NCBI GenBank assembly: GCA_033182465.1
Contig: CP137319.1
Location: 310,001 to 374,000 of the forward strand
Direction of reading: 5' to 3'
Length of the DNA stretch: 64,000 nt
From: Sanghuangporus weigelae
Lineage: Eukaryota; Basidiomycota; Agaricomycetes; Hymenochaetales; Hymenochaetaceae
Below the pieces are notes generated by a model. The model ran no database searches and was not told the origin of the DNA. It saw only the letters and a program-made list of their open reading frames with translations. A program made the position numbers and the translations under genes. Below, one piece after another: positions 46,728 to 59,700 of this stretch. Positions within the stretch are counted from its first letter, which is position 1. The number at the start of each line of letters is the position of its first letter.

Positions 46728-49700
46728 GCTTGGAATCCTGTCGTCTACAAGCTAGTATAAGCTCTATATATACTCTACTGCTGTCGCCGACACATCCTAC
46801 TGTCTGACAACATCTCCTGAGTCATCTGGGTCACCAAGGGCCGCTGCCGGAGCGCCCAGGTGAAATCTGAGAGCGGCAACGCGAGGGGGGCATCCAATCA
46901 CATGAAATATTGAGTATCTGCAATAACACGGGCGCCGGCGGAGTTGGGCTTGGCGGCGCGAGTCGGTGGCTTGGCACGCCGATGTACCACATGCCTACCT
47001 TCCATACATGGTCTAATGGGGCCCGCCGCATTGGGGGGAAGTCGGGAAACATCGGAACCGATGATTGGAGGCTGATATCGCGTATATGAGACAAAGGGGG
47101 CATCAGCCGATGTCCCTGAGGTGTCCGATGCATCGGCGGCACTCAATACAGAGTGTGGGCGATCCCTAGTGACTAATATGAGTGGCTGGAGCGGCAGTGC
47201 TGTGGGGGACTGCCGGACTGGTGGCAGATACATCGTAATGAGGCATGTAAGCACATATGACAATATATAGCTCCCTAGACAATGGGGGACTGCTTGGTAA
47301 GCTGTAGGAGGCGTCGGCGAGGGTACCTGAGGATGTCTGAGTGTCCGCCGCATCGATCGGCGCCATGGGGGGCCGACTCAGAGGTGTCCAGAGTCGCCGC
47401 ACGGCTGTACGTATGGTAAATCATAAGATCGGCGGCACGTAGTCACTGAGGGATGTGTCCTATAGTGCCTGGTGCTGGGTAGGAGCTGTCGGCGGACCTG
47501 TCTGAGTGTCGGGGAGCCATCGGCGGATCGATTTGGGTCATAGGAGGGCGCCGCAGTACAGTATGTGTGCTGGAATCAATGGATACGTGCTCAAATGATG
47601 TCCCGAGTGCAATAGGAGTGTGCCCTCACACTCTCAGGTGTCGGCAGTGCTGGGATATGGTATCTGCAGTAAGAGGGAGCCATAGTATGAGTGTACTGGC
47701 ACAGGAGGAGCCAGTGCGCTACAACGTGTCATCCTGAGGACCGGGACCCTGCCGTTTTAACCTGGACTTGATTACGGAGAATGCAAGTTCAATAGGATTG
47801 TAGTCTGGTGAGTAAGGAGGAAGAAATTCAAGCCTGACACCCCTAAGCAAAGGGGTCAGTACAAGCTGCGACTTGCATTGCTAGTGAGACAGACCGAGAT
47901 TCGATGAGCTCCTGGATCTCGGGAGCCTTGTGTATCGGGCAGTTGTCCATCATGATGACTGATTGGGTGCCGGGGAAGGGATGCATTTTGTCCAACAGGC
48001 CGGCGATGAATTCCGCGAACAATTTAATATTGAATGCGCCCTGTACGATAGTGCAGTCGATTGTCCCGTCAAGGCTGATAGCTGGCAAGACGGAGAAGCT
48101 AACGGAGTGAATCAGAAGCTTGCAACGCGCCACAAGAGGCAGAATCACCATTTCCCCCTATTGAAAAACTGCTTGCGACACGCACGGCGACCCTCAAGGG
48201 CCCAAGCAGTGTTGCGAAGAAAAGCCCGCCGATCGCAAGCACTCTCATCGACAAACACCAGCTGTTCCGCTGTGTACTGAGAGGCGATACGTGCGATGTA
48301 CTGTGCACGCAGAGTCTCATTCCGCTCGAGAGCCCTTTTCGATAACTAGACAACAACGATTTCAGTTCACGTGGACTGCGTGGGGAAGCAAAGCGACAGA
48401 GACAGCCACCTTCTTAAGTGTGAAACCAGCGCGCAGCAAGGACCTGCGTATAGTCGCATCCGAGACCTCCTTCTCCCATCTTTCCTGGAGCAGTAGCCTC
48501 AACTCGTCGATGTAACGGTCATTGAGATTGCTTAGTGACCCGCAAAGAAACTACGTGGTGTGAACCAACAGCTACCAGGACAGGTTTCAACATGTGCATA
48601 CCTCGGTGTGGATATAATCAAGCACTCGAGGCCTTCCACGAAAACCAAGTTCATGCGCAGCAACAGTCCCGTTGTGCTTGAACTCTCGTATTATCTGGAA
48701 AACTGTTGTCTTGGGTATGTCGATCAAGGCTGCGATCTGAGAGGCGCTGAGTTTCTTGTTCATAGTGATGATGCATTCCCGTAAATTGTTGAACAGCCTT
48801 CTGCCGCGTCGCCGGGGTTGCATGAACGAATGCTCAACATAAGCTGTAGAGATGGTGGCTGTGAAGATGGTGATGGCTCGAGATCAAGTGGCGACTCGAC
48901 ATGTGAGTCCTCAAATGCGTCGCTGCCTCCTATCTCTTTGCCGTGGTGCCTCGTCTCTCATGATGGTCTGTCCCCAACAACTGGGGGTTCCCTCATGCCT
49001 GTGGGTGATGAGGGATTGGTGAGGGTGAGGAGGGAACTGTGGACAAGTGATGAGAGCTGCTGTGCGGGGAGATGCTGCGTACGAAAGACTACCGTCGTGT
49101 GCGTACACTCGTGTTTCTCTGAGAGATGTTTCTGCGGCCCTGGCGGGCACGCTCAGTTTGGTTGCAGCAGGAGTGCATGATGGCCGAGCCGACCTTGTTC
49201 GCCCTCGCCCAGATATGATTTTGGGTGACATTTCAGCAGAGGATGGTCACCAGGGTGGTTTCAAGTCTGATTGGTAGATAGTACAAGTAATGTAGCCACA
49301 CCCAAGCCTAAGTCAGCTCAGCTACTGTCTTGGCTGAAAGCGCCTATGCTGCTGTCTTTTTAGCAGAAACAATCAGATTTTTTGGTGTCCAAATGCGTGA
49401 GTTATGACAGATGCAATGAAGTAGGGGAGAGTTCTGTGAGCAGGAGTGACAACAAACCACCCAGTTTCACTACCACAATCATGTCAGGGAGCCTCGAGGA
49501 GTTGCGTACAGGTGCCCACTGGGCTGGCCTGATTTATCAAACTTGAATCAGATTTTTCCGGATGATGTTGGGCAAGCTACAATTTTTACACTGAACGGAG
49601 GGCATGACAAGGATTTAGCATTATGATGCTATCTTTTTAGTAGCGAAGTACATACTCAACAAAACCCAGACATCTTTATATGTACTGGAGCGCATTTTCG

Positions 49701-49852
49701 AGCAGGTTTTTTACATGGTTATATCAGATTTTTATGTGCTGTATTGACTGAGATATTCGCTATTTTGTTTTTTTTTGCTCATCCAGGATGCACTTTGCAT
49801 CAAAAATACACGTGATTTTCCAAATTGCCAACAATTTTGCAATTAGCTGTAA

Positions 49853-51150
49853 TGCTATCTTTTACAGCTAGTTGCAAAATTGTTGGCAATCACGTGATTT
49901 CACCACTTTTCTCGCCATGAGAACCTCAAAACACAGATAAAATCATATCTCACCCAAATCTCAATGGTTTCACATCATCTAAGTTGCTAAATTCATATTT
50001 TCGAAAGGGCTTTCGTTTAGGAGAAACGATCGAGAAAATAGAGCAAAAAAGGACCCCAAAATGGCGAAAATATCGTTTTTTGCCTCTTCCTTGTATGTGC
50101 ATTTTTTTCTGTGATCCCTGCTGGTCCAGCACCTCCCCAAAGCTATCCAGAATGATAATATGATTATAAAATGAATTTACAGACTGAATTTGAGTTGAAT
50201 TGTGTACCAGAATGTGCTGCTTTGAGGCATGCCTGAATTACTCAAAACTCATCATTTCCCCCTAGCCTCCCAGGCTCCAGGAAAAATTCTTACAGGCCAG
50301 ATTCATGCATGTAAATTCATTTTGGATATAATAGACTAGGTTTGTGCACTAGCTAGGTCCTCAGCATCCACTGGTGAGCTGGGAAGATGCTGTCTAAAAT
50401 GATGCATACAACCAGAATCACTTGTTCAGCCCAGCTCACTAGTGGATGCTGAGGACCTAGCTAGTGCACAAATCTAGTCTATTATACCTAAAATGAATTT
50501 ACATGCATGAATCTGGCCTGTAAGAATTTTTCCTGGAGCCTGGGAGGCTAGGGGGAAATGATGAGTTTTGAGTAATTCAGGCATGCCTCAAAGCAGCACA
50601 TTCTGGTACACAATTCAACTCAAATTCAGTCTGTAAATTCATTTTATAATCATATTATCATTCTGGATAGCTTTGGGGAGGTGCTGGACCAGCAGGGATC
50701 ACAGAAAAAAATGCACATGCAAGGAAGAGGCAAAAAACGATATTTTCGCCATTTTGGGGTCCTTTTTTGCTCTATTTTCTCGATTGTTTCTCCTAAGCAA
50801 AAGCCCTTTCGAAAACATGAATTTAGCAACTTAGATGATGCGAAACCGTTGTGATTTGGGTGAGATATGATTTTATCTGTGTTTTGAGGTTCTCATGGCG
50901 AGAAAAGTGGTGAAATCACGTGATTGCCAACAATTTTGCAACTAGCTGTAAAGCACATACTCAACAAAACCTAGAAATGTTTATACAGTATGTACGGGAG
51001 CACATCTTCAAGTGCTTTTTTTACATGGTTATATCAGATTTTTATGAGCTGTACTGACGGAGATATTTATTTTTGCTCCTCCAGGACACACCACGTGTCA
51101 AAAAATATGTGATTTTCCAAATTCCCAAGAATTTTGCAATTAGCTGTAAT
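49853..51150 (+). repeat. Second copy of the Tc1-like transposon end, split by a foldback element
   Basis: 49853-49864 plus 50951-51145 repeats the terminal ~230 bp of the transposon (GCTATCTTT, then CACATACTCAACAAAACC..., ending TTTTGCAATTAGCTG next to TA), directly behind copy 2's own end at 49852. It is diverged from the first copy. Either a tandem duplication or a small non-autonomous relative landed beside copy 2. Confidence 0.6.
49865..50948. mobile_element. Giant foldback (palindromic) non-autonomous transposon
   Basis: 1084 bp. The left arm 49865-50393 and right arm 50430-50948 are reverse complements over about 520 bp with few mismatches; the loop is only ~36 bp. Ends are CAGCTAGTTGCAAAATTGTT and its complement, with TA on both sides (49863-49864, 50949-50950). 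The end sequence matches the Tc1-like transposon ends here (CAGCTAATTGCAAAATTGTT), so it was probably moved by that transposase. It has no coding capacity. Confidence 0.9.
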
Positions 51151-51453
51151 CATGAGATCCTGGTTCGTTCCAAAGCCTGATCATTCTGTCCTTCCGTGCA
51201 TCATCAATATTCTCTGTCACGATGACTAGACTAGAGATGAGATGAGAGACAACTTACGTGGCTGTGAGCAATGCATTTTGGGAAAGAATGGAAGGCCCGT
51301 AAAAGGCAATGATAATCAGTTGAGGGCCGGCTCGGAGCTGGAGTGATGACATAGCGCGTGGTCGTGGGAATCCCAAGGTCCAAGACCGTGCGCCGTGCTT
51401 TGGCAACGACAACAGCACGTTCCCTGACGTTCACGCCATCGGCGTACACAACT
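51151..51453 (+). promoter_or_regulatory. Upstream region of the Rho GEF gene
   Basis: About 300 bp between the last transposon sequence and the start codon chosen at 51454. No TATA box is obvious. It may hold the promoter and 5' UTR; an upstream in-frame open stretch begins at 51358 but lacks an ATG. Confidence 0.35.
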
Positions 51454-54400
51454 ATGGACCGTGCGTACGGAGCGCGCACGGACAAGAGCAGCGCAGCCTT
51501 TGAGTCCATCTTCGGTCGTCCAAGTGCTGCTCATCATCAATATCCCAGACCGCCACCATCGACCTCATCCAACTATGGCCAAGGTTACCACCGTCCTCCA
51601 GAGTATGCCGCTCAAAACTACTACTACCAGCAACAGTCGTATGATTCTCGCTACGACGCCCAGCCTGCAGGTTATGCTCAATCCGTGCAGCAGCAGTACA
51701 GCCAGCATGCATATGCCCCTTCATCTTATCGACAGCAACCATATCATGTTCAACAGCAGCAAGCCCAAACGCATGTGCAGTATCAGCAGCAACAAGCACA
51801 GTATCCGACATACAATCAGGCATACTATCAGCGTCCTATGCAGCCAGGTCAATACGCGCAATCACTCGCAAGCTCGTCCCGCTCAACGGGTGTCATAGTA
51901 CCTCAACCTGCACCACAGGAGACATCCGACCCGAATATCGAGGCAATGGTTCGTTCTGGGATGACTCCTGCTCAGGCATACCAGGCGCAAGTCTATTCTA
52001 ATACCCCTGTGACACGTGGCTCACCTGGGTTGGCCCCTGGAAAGCCAGTGTCACCCACACCGTCAGAGTGCAGGTCTCACCACGGTGCACAAAATCTACC
52101 ACTAGCAGCCAGTTCTAAGCAGATACCTGTGTTGGGATTTGAACCCCCAGATACTAACTTGGAACTTGATTTTTTGAATGAGAAGAACAATGAAGGGAGG
52201 AAGGACACTTCTGAGGAAGGTAGTAGCGGACGTAGCATTGGATTGTCAGGTACTTTCTTACTTCCTCTTTCGATAGACCTTTCACAAACAAGGTGTCTGA
52301 ATGAACACACAGATTCACCTCGAAGCTTCCAGGACAATCGTTTTCCCGATCGATCTCCAGAATACCAAGGAGTTGCAGGACCGTCGTCCCGACCATACCC
52401 TTTACAACTCGACACTGCGATGCCTTCAAGGACTTCTCATGTTGAGAGCCATTCTCCTGCCTCTTCAACCTACGTTGACCATAGCTCTCCTACTCCCTCG
52501 TCTCCGAGACTATCGTCCGAATCCACTCGTACGTTACCTCTTCAAATTGCCCGGCGCGAACGCACAGTACAGGACCGATCACGGTCCATGTCCGCCACTT
52601 CTTCCCAGGCTCGTAGCATACTTGGAGAGCTTAAACAGGGGTCAAGACCATCTTTACCTGCTTTCAACGCTGGCAGTAATGGTGAACGACACTCTCCATC
52701 ACCACATACCAGTCAGTCTCGCCGAACACCGATCGTGTACCCCGCCTTGTTATCACGTGTGGCAGAAGCCTTCCGAGAACGCATAAATTTATCGGAACGC
52801 GCGAAAGATGGGTTGGCCTACAAGGACGCTTTTGATGGGCGTGAAGCAGTTGATAAAATTGCCTACATCATTAAGACGACCGATCGTAATCTCGCCTTAC
52901 TCCTTGGACGAGCTTTGGATGCACAGAAGTTTTTCCACGACGTTACGTACGACCACCGATTGAGAGATAGCCCGTACGAATTGTATCAATTCCGGACCGC
53001 CTTGCCTGGACCTTACGTGAGCGGCGACGTTTCAACCGTACATGGTGACCTTGACGGTCGAATCCGGGGCAAACTGAGAGACGCGGCCACGTCAAATGAT
53101 GGCAGTGTCCCGTCTGGCGATGATACGCAGACGGATGACACATCAGGATCGCAAATTCCTGCACCAAATGAAAGTTCGATGTCTGCTGATGAAGTTCCAT
53201 TACCGTCCGGTGTCTTCACGCTACTCACGGATTGTTATTCTCCAACCTGTTCACGTGACCAGTTGTGTTATAGTATCGCTTGTCCAAGGCGATTAGAGCA
53301 GCAAGCGCGACTGAATTTGAAACCTCAGCCCGGTCTCAAGCGGACTATAAGCAAAGAATCATTAGGCGACTTGGTGGTAAGCCGATCATCGAACTTTTCC
53401 GTTCGCCTGAATTGCTGACCGTGCAATTAAGGAGCCGGGGACATTATGGATACACTCTGTGCCAAAAGAGATTGCGGATAGCGTATCAGATACGGAGAAA
53501 AAACGACAAGAAGCGATCAACGAAGTGATCTACACTGAACGTGATTTTGTCCGAGATATGGAATATCTCCGAGACGTAAGTACAGCTCCAGATTCCGAGA
53601 GATACATTGACTGATGTTTCTGATCCAGGTTTGGATTGCTCCACTGAAAAAGTCGGACATAATACCTGAGCATCGCCGCCTGGATTTCCTTGAACAAGTA
53701 TTCTGGAATGTACACGATATCATTGCCGTCAACAGCAAGCTTCGAGATGCTTTCAATAAACGCCAGAAGTCGTTTGCTCTCGTAGAACGTATCGGAGATA
53801 TTCTATTGGATATCGTCCCGCAGTTTGCGCCGTTCGTGTCCTATGGTGCTCACCAATTGTATGGGAAGTATGAATTCGAGAAGGAGAAGAGCAGCAACCC
53901 GGCCTTCCAGAAGTTTGTTGATGTAAGCAGGATATTTTAAGTCAAGGTATTCAGACATTTATTTTCAATCTTCGTAGGAAACGGAGCGACTTCCTGAGTC
54001 ACGGAAGCTTGAGCTTAACGGATATCTTACTAAGCCAACAACGCGTCTTGCCCGATATCCTCTTCTTCTCGGAGTCGTATTGAAGTATACTCCTGATGGC
54101 AATTCTGACAAGGAAGACTTGCTTCGAGTGATAGACATGGTCAAGCAGTTCTTGGATAGAGTAAACATTGAGAGTGGTAAGACCGAGAATCGCTTCAGCC
54201 TTCTGCAGCTCGACCAACAGCTCGTATTCCGTCCGGGAGAGGAAGTCGTAAGTTGTATACTGATTACTCATGATCCATCTTGTTCAATTGGCTTTCGTAT
54301 AGGATCTTCGCCTGAGAGAAGAAGGCCGTGAGCTAATATACAAGGGTACTTTGAAAAGACGTGGTGGACAAGGAGACAGCGGAGACCTTCAGATATTCCT

Positions 54401-56315
54401 TTTCGATCACGCACTCCTCATGGTCAAACAGAAGGACAAAAATAAACATGAGATGCACAAAGTGTATCGACGGGTACGGACTGTTTGACATCTGAAGCAT
54501 TCGTGTTTGACTAACAAGTTTGGATATAAAGCCGATACCACTTGAGCTTTTGCTGATTGCATGTCCCGACGAACAAGGCAACACGTTCCGGCAGCAAGGA
54601 AAGGCCCCGAGCAAGACATTGACGAAGCGCAACTCGTTCAACAAGAATTTACCCCCTCCGCCTCCTACCATCGTTCCGGTGAAATCAGGGAAAGACGGGT
54701 TTTCAATTACCTTCGTACATCTCGGTCGAAAATATTACCAGCTCACGCTCTGGGCACAATCACAAGTGAATCGGAAGAAATGGCTTGATATGATACATAA
54801 GCAGCAGGAGGTGATGCGGGAGCGCAGTCTGGTCTTTGACACAGTCACGCTTTCCGAAGGATTCTTTACGGGTCCAAATAGGGTGAACTGTGCTGCACCT
54901 TTTGGTGGGTCGTAAGAAGTCGTTATCAGTTTAATCATACTGACAACGAAATCGCTCAAGACTTTGGTAGAAGAGTTGCGTACGGGACCAACGACGGAGT
55001 TTATTTCTCGGATCTTCGGAATCCCGACCGCCACCCTGTGCGGGTCCTTGGAATACCAGATGTCACTCAGATTGATGTCCTTGAAGAATACCAGTTGCTC
55101 ATCGTCCTTTCTGGTCCGTATCTAGTAATCACTGTCCCACATTTAGCTGAGCGAACACTTAAACAGAGCACTCCGTCATTACGTTCCCTCTTGAGGCACT
55201 CAATGGGCATGACCCGTCGATCGGTCTTCGTCAGGCGAAGCGTATCTCATCGCATACTTCATTCTTCAAGGCAGGCATGTGCCTCGGAAAGACGTTGGTT
55301 TGTGTCGTCAAGGCCAGCCAATTGTCAAGCACCATCAAGGCGCTAGAGCCCATTGAATACGCCGTGCGTGGCAAGAGCAAACCTACTTTTAGGAAACTCA
55401 TGACTGGTGGAAATGATACACTTCGTTTGTTCCGAGTATGTCCATCCTCTGGTATCGTTAAAGACTTGTATCTAAACTATCATAGGAATTCTACATTCCA
55501 GTCGAGTCGAGCTCCATACATTATCTGAAGACGAAGCTATGTGTCGGGTGCACTAAAGGATTCGAGATCGTTGATCTCGAAACTCTGGATACACAGGCAC
55601 TGCTTGATCCATCCGACTCATCTCTAGACTTCGTTCAGAAGCGTGAGGATGTACGCCCAATGTCGATATATCGTATCGAGCATGACTTCCTGTTATGTTA
55701 TGACGGTAGGTCGCTCTGATCACGTTTAGACAATGAGCTAATTTTTCCCTTGCCATTATTGAAGAATTCGCATTCTACGTTAATAAGAGCGGTTGGCGAT
55801 CTCGCAATCACTTCATAGTCTATTGGGAGGGACACCCTCGGTCATTTGGTAGGTTTATTCTGCTCCAGGTCGCTAATCAGTTAACTCACCAGTGAGATAT
55901 AGCGCTTCACTATCCTTACGTGCTTGCTTTTGAACCGACATTTGTTGAAGTTCGACATGTCGAGACTGGTGTTTTGACTCAGATTATTCAAGGCAATAAC
56001 CTCCGGCTGCTTTTTGCAGAGGCTCCGCCGTCCACTACGCATTCAAGGGCGAATTTGCATCAATCTCCAGCTCCGAATGGGTATCTAGCAGGTGCTTATG
56101 GCTATGGTCCTCGCCAGGGTTCGTACAATGATCGGTCATCTATGTATTCGACATACAGCAGCTCAACGCTGGATCATGGACAACAAGGCTACGGTTCTCC
56201 AATGGCACCTAGCACATATTCCCCACGAGCCGTGCCATCACTCGGGCGGCGCGAGATTATTATGGTCTCAGATGATCGTATTATGTCGGTGCAGTTGGCT
56301 CGTCCTGCAGCTTGA
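51454..56315 (+). CDS. ROM2: Rho guanine-nucleotide exchange factor, ROM1/ROM2 type
   Basis: Activates Rho1 by GDP/GTP exchange at the plasma membrane in the cell-wall-integrity pathway (family knowledge). Domains in order: Gln/Pro/Tyr-rich disordered N-terminus (~400 residues); DEP domain (AFRERINLSERAKDGLAYKD ... HDVTYDHRLRDSPYELYQF); DH/RhoGEF domain (VIYTERDFVRDMEYL, 53540; LTKPTTRLARYPLLL, 54020, the conserved helix that contacts Rho); PH domain (LIYKGTLKRRGG to KKWLDMIHKQQ, 54330-54800); CNH domain (VAYGTNDGVYFSDL, 54980, to VSDDRIMSVQLARPA, end). Start at ATG 51454 (MDRAYGARTDKSS). About ten short GT-AG introns, e.g. 52250-52312, 53377-53431, 53577-53629, 53923-53977. I cannot tell ROM1 from ROM2. 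Confidence 0.9.
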
Positions 56316-56795
56316 TGTCACGTTTCAGCGTTTTTTTTATTCTGTTCCTGTGCACGCGCCCATCTGGATGTGAGAGTAATTCCTTGTTTTTATATTACCT
56401 GTTTTATCGGTTCGCCTTTCTTGTATTTCATTAATCACTATTATTTCCATGATTCTGACGTCTTCACTTCGGCCTTCTGTAAGTTACCTTCACTCGCAAT
56501 CTGTCCGTTTCGCGTATACAATTGGCGGTGACGTTGTATTTAGCTTAATACTCTTCATTGTACTCGTAGTACTGCCACTTCTAGAGCAGCAATAAATGGA
56601 GTGGATAAATCTTCCTCGCATGTTCTGATGTAAATGCTTGCTGCGAGGAGAATAATGAGTATGAGTATAAAATTTGTTATTTCGTTTCGCATACGTGGAG
56701 GATGCACGTGACGCTAGTAAGTCCAAGTCCTGCAGTGCAAATGCAGAGTCAAGGTCAACTCAGATCTATCGCAGCGACAGTCCAGCGGAGCGTCT
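56316..56795 (+). other. Intergenic region between the Rho GEF gene and TOR
   Basis: 480 bp. No gene, tRNA or repeat is recognised. It should contain the 3' end of the GEF transcript and the TOR promoter; T-rich stretches follow the stop codon, and no clear TATA box precedes 56796. Confidence 0.5.
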
Positions 56796-59700
56796 ATGGT
56801 CTTAGTAGACATGTCATCAGCGGACGCTCCTGCTCAAGTTGATCCACTCGATCGATTTTTCACGGGTTTGAAGAGCAAAAATCCGGAAATACGACTTCAG
56901 AGTGCGCTGGAACTACGCAAGCATGTACGTTCCATGCTCATTCGTTTCACGCATTATTCTTACCTGAAACGATTAGGTACAAAATGTCGTTGTCGAAATG
57001 TCCTCGGATGCGGCAGCGAAGCTTTGGGAGGAGTTGACGAACAAGCGTCTTATTCATTTGGCGCATGGTGCAACCTCCGCGGAGAAATTGGGAGCCATCG
57101 TCGCCATTGGTGCGCATTCTTTTATTTGTACGTTCAGACACTATAACTTAGAAGTTGTTATTTAGAACATCTATTGGACTTGGAGAAGGAGGAAACGATT
57201 GAAACGAAACGAAATTGCTTCCGATTCTACAACTATGTCAAATTCGCGCTTCCATCTCCGGATTATAATGTTATGCAAACTGCAGCCGAAGCGCTAGGGA
57301 AGATCGTGCAGGTCGGAGGTGCAGTATTCGATGACCGCTTCACAGAATATGAGGTGCAAGCTGCTATCGAGCTCATACAGTCCGATCGTCAAGAACCTGC
57401 GCGTTATGCAGGCGTACTGATATTGAAGGAATTGGCTATACATAATCCGACGTGTTTCTACCAACATATCTCCCTCGTCTTCGACAAAATTCTCATTCCG
57501 CTTCGTGATCAGCGATTGATTGTACGGGAAGCTGCGGCGGACCTACTGGCAGCATGTCTTGATATCATTATTCAACGCGAACGTCAATCGAAGGCACCTT
57601 TCCTGACAAAGATCCTGCAGGATGCTCAGGCAGGATTACGCTCAGCTTCCGCAGAGACGATACATGGCTCGCTGCTGACATATCGTGTATTGCTGCTGCA
57701 CGCTGGAATGTTTATGAAGGAGTCATATGTGGAGACTGCGGAAAGTATCTTAAAACTATGCACGCATAGAGACGCTCTTGTGCGCAAGACCGTTATCTCA
57801 CTAATCCCGACTCTCGCTTTGTACGACACTCAGACTTTCTCTGAGTACTTCATGTATCGGGCTATGCTTCACTTATTAGATCAGCTTCAGAAGCCAGCAG
57901 AGCGGTCAGTCGCATTTACAGCCATCGGTCAGGTCGCAACTGCTGTTGGGAGCGACATGAAACAGTTTCTAGAGCCAATAATGGAACAAATCAAATCAGG
58001 TTTGCAGATGCGCGGGTAAGGTCTACTTTCACAAATATGGCATTTTATGGCTAATATATGTACAGGAAAAAGAACGCGCCCGCTGAGGAACCAATGTTTC
58101 AGTGCATCGGAATGCTTGCTAGCGCCGTAGGGCCGAACCTTACAAAGCTCCTCCACGACCAGCTAGACCTCATGTTCGCCTGCGGCTTGAGTGAATCGCT
58201 TCGCCAAGCTCTAAGTGCGATTGCGCGACACATACCTCCCCTCCTACGCACCATACAGGATCGTTTATTAGATTTAATCTCCATCACGTTAAGCGGACAA
58301 CATTATAAGCCACTTGGCGCGCCGCCTTCATACCAGCGTCCTGAAATGGCAGCAATCAAGGACATCGCGGTCCAACAGAGTGGTGCTACCAAGGCTCCGG
58401 AACAAATACGTCTTGCCTTGGAAACACTAGGGTCGTTCGACTTCAGTGGGCATATTCTCAACGAATTCGTCCGCTCATGTGCTCTTCCTTATCTCGAAGA
58501 TGATCATCCTGACATCCGCCAGGCGGCTGCTTTGACCTGTTGTCGCCTCTTCGTTCGCGATCCGATCTGCCATCAAGTGAGCAATCATTCGATTGAGATC
58601 ATCAGCGATGTCCTCGACAAACTACTCACGGTCGCAATTGCCGACCCTGATCCTGCTATCCGATTAACGGTATTATCATCGTTGGACGAGCGATTCGATA
58701 AACATCTTTCTCAAGCAGAAAACGTTCGATCCCTATTCATCGCGCTTAACGATGAGGTTTTCGAGAATCGTGTCACTGCAATTGGTCTCATTGGTCGACT
58801 TGCCGTCCACAACCCCGCCTACGTCATGGCGTCTTTGCGCAAGGCGCTAATTCAGCTCCTGACCGAATTGGAGTACTCAACTGTTATTCGCGCTCGAGAG
58901 GAGTGCACGAAGCTTTTGAGTCTGTTGATAAACGCGATGCAACGACTTATCAAACCTTATGCTGTGTCCATGTTAGTGGCACTTCTGCCCAAGGCAAACG
59001 ATCCCAATCCGACAGTCTCTGCAAATATATTAGCTTGTATTGGCGAACTTGCCTGCGTTGGTGCAGATGACGTGCTACCGCTCGTACCTCAGCTTATGGA
59101 TACGATCCTCAAGCGACTTACAGATCCTGTTCCCGTAAAGCGCGATGCCGCTCTCCGCGCTCTAGGCCAAGTCTCCTCGAGTACTGGCTACGTCATTCAA
59201 CCCCTGGTTGATCATCCGGAACTATTCCAAATCCTCGGTCGCATACTCAAGACGGACGCGGCATCTCCAGTCCGACGTGAAGTCATCAAGGTTCTGGGGA
59301 TCCTTGGAGCCATTGATCCTTATAGGAGAAGGGTATGTAGCAATCAATTTATTGGATGTTTCTCTTACAAGTGTTCTTGGTATAGACCAAGGCCGACGAC
59401 GATCAAGCCAATGAGACCGCTGTGCAAGCTGTGAACATGGTCCCCTTGCTCACTACGGCAAGCTCTGATGACTACTTCCAAACTGTGGTTATCAACCACC
59501 TACTGGATATTCTGAAGGACCAAACTCTCAGTTTACAACATCATACCGTTATTGAAGCGATCATGTCAATTTTCAAGACACAAGGGTTGAAATGCGTGGC
59601 CTTCTTGCCTCAAGTAGGATACTCAGAATAGATTTCAGTTTGGAGTTCACTTACATTATATAACAGATCATTCCGGCGTTTGCTAATGTGACGCGCAATG

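Larger units (their letters stand above)
45735..47723 (-). mobile_element. Solo LTR, family A, target ACGT, longest copy
   Basis: 1989 bp, TGTCGGTCGGCGG...GTGCGCTACA in reverse, flanked by ACGT at 45731-45734 and 47724-47727. It exceeds other A copies because the first 98 bp are present twice and an 18-bp repeat is expanded to eight units. It lies about 95 codon-bases before the end of the Tc1-like transposase. Confidence 0.9.
45636..48823 (-). mobile_element. Tc1-like transposase of copy 2, nearly whole, with an A LTR in its last exon
   Basis: Minus strand. Exons about 48823-48602, 48550-48410, 48346-48149, 48098-47895, and 47842 to the stop at 45636, the last interrupted by the A LTR 45735-47723. 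Introns are 51-63 bp, GT-AG. Motifs: helix-turn-helix KLSASQIAALIDIPKTTVFQ, FVDESACDRRAF (first Asp), MDNCPIHK (second Asp), SPDYNPIELAFS (Glu), C-terminal SYSFFRHCCYDV. Apart from the LTR I see no lesion. It cuts and pastes DNA at TA sites in its family. The ~1 kb upstream non-coding arm (48824-49852) matches copy 1 and ends in TTTTGCAATTAGCTG next to TA. Confidence 0.75.

Noticed and set aside
46580-46807. Leu/Gly-rich open frame with LLGLES repeats
   Set aside because: It is the translation of the 18-bp minisatellite in the A LTR.
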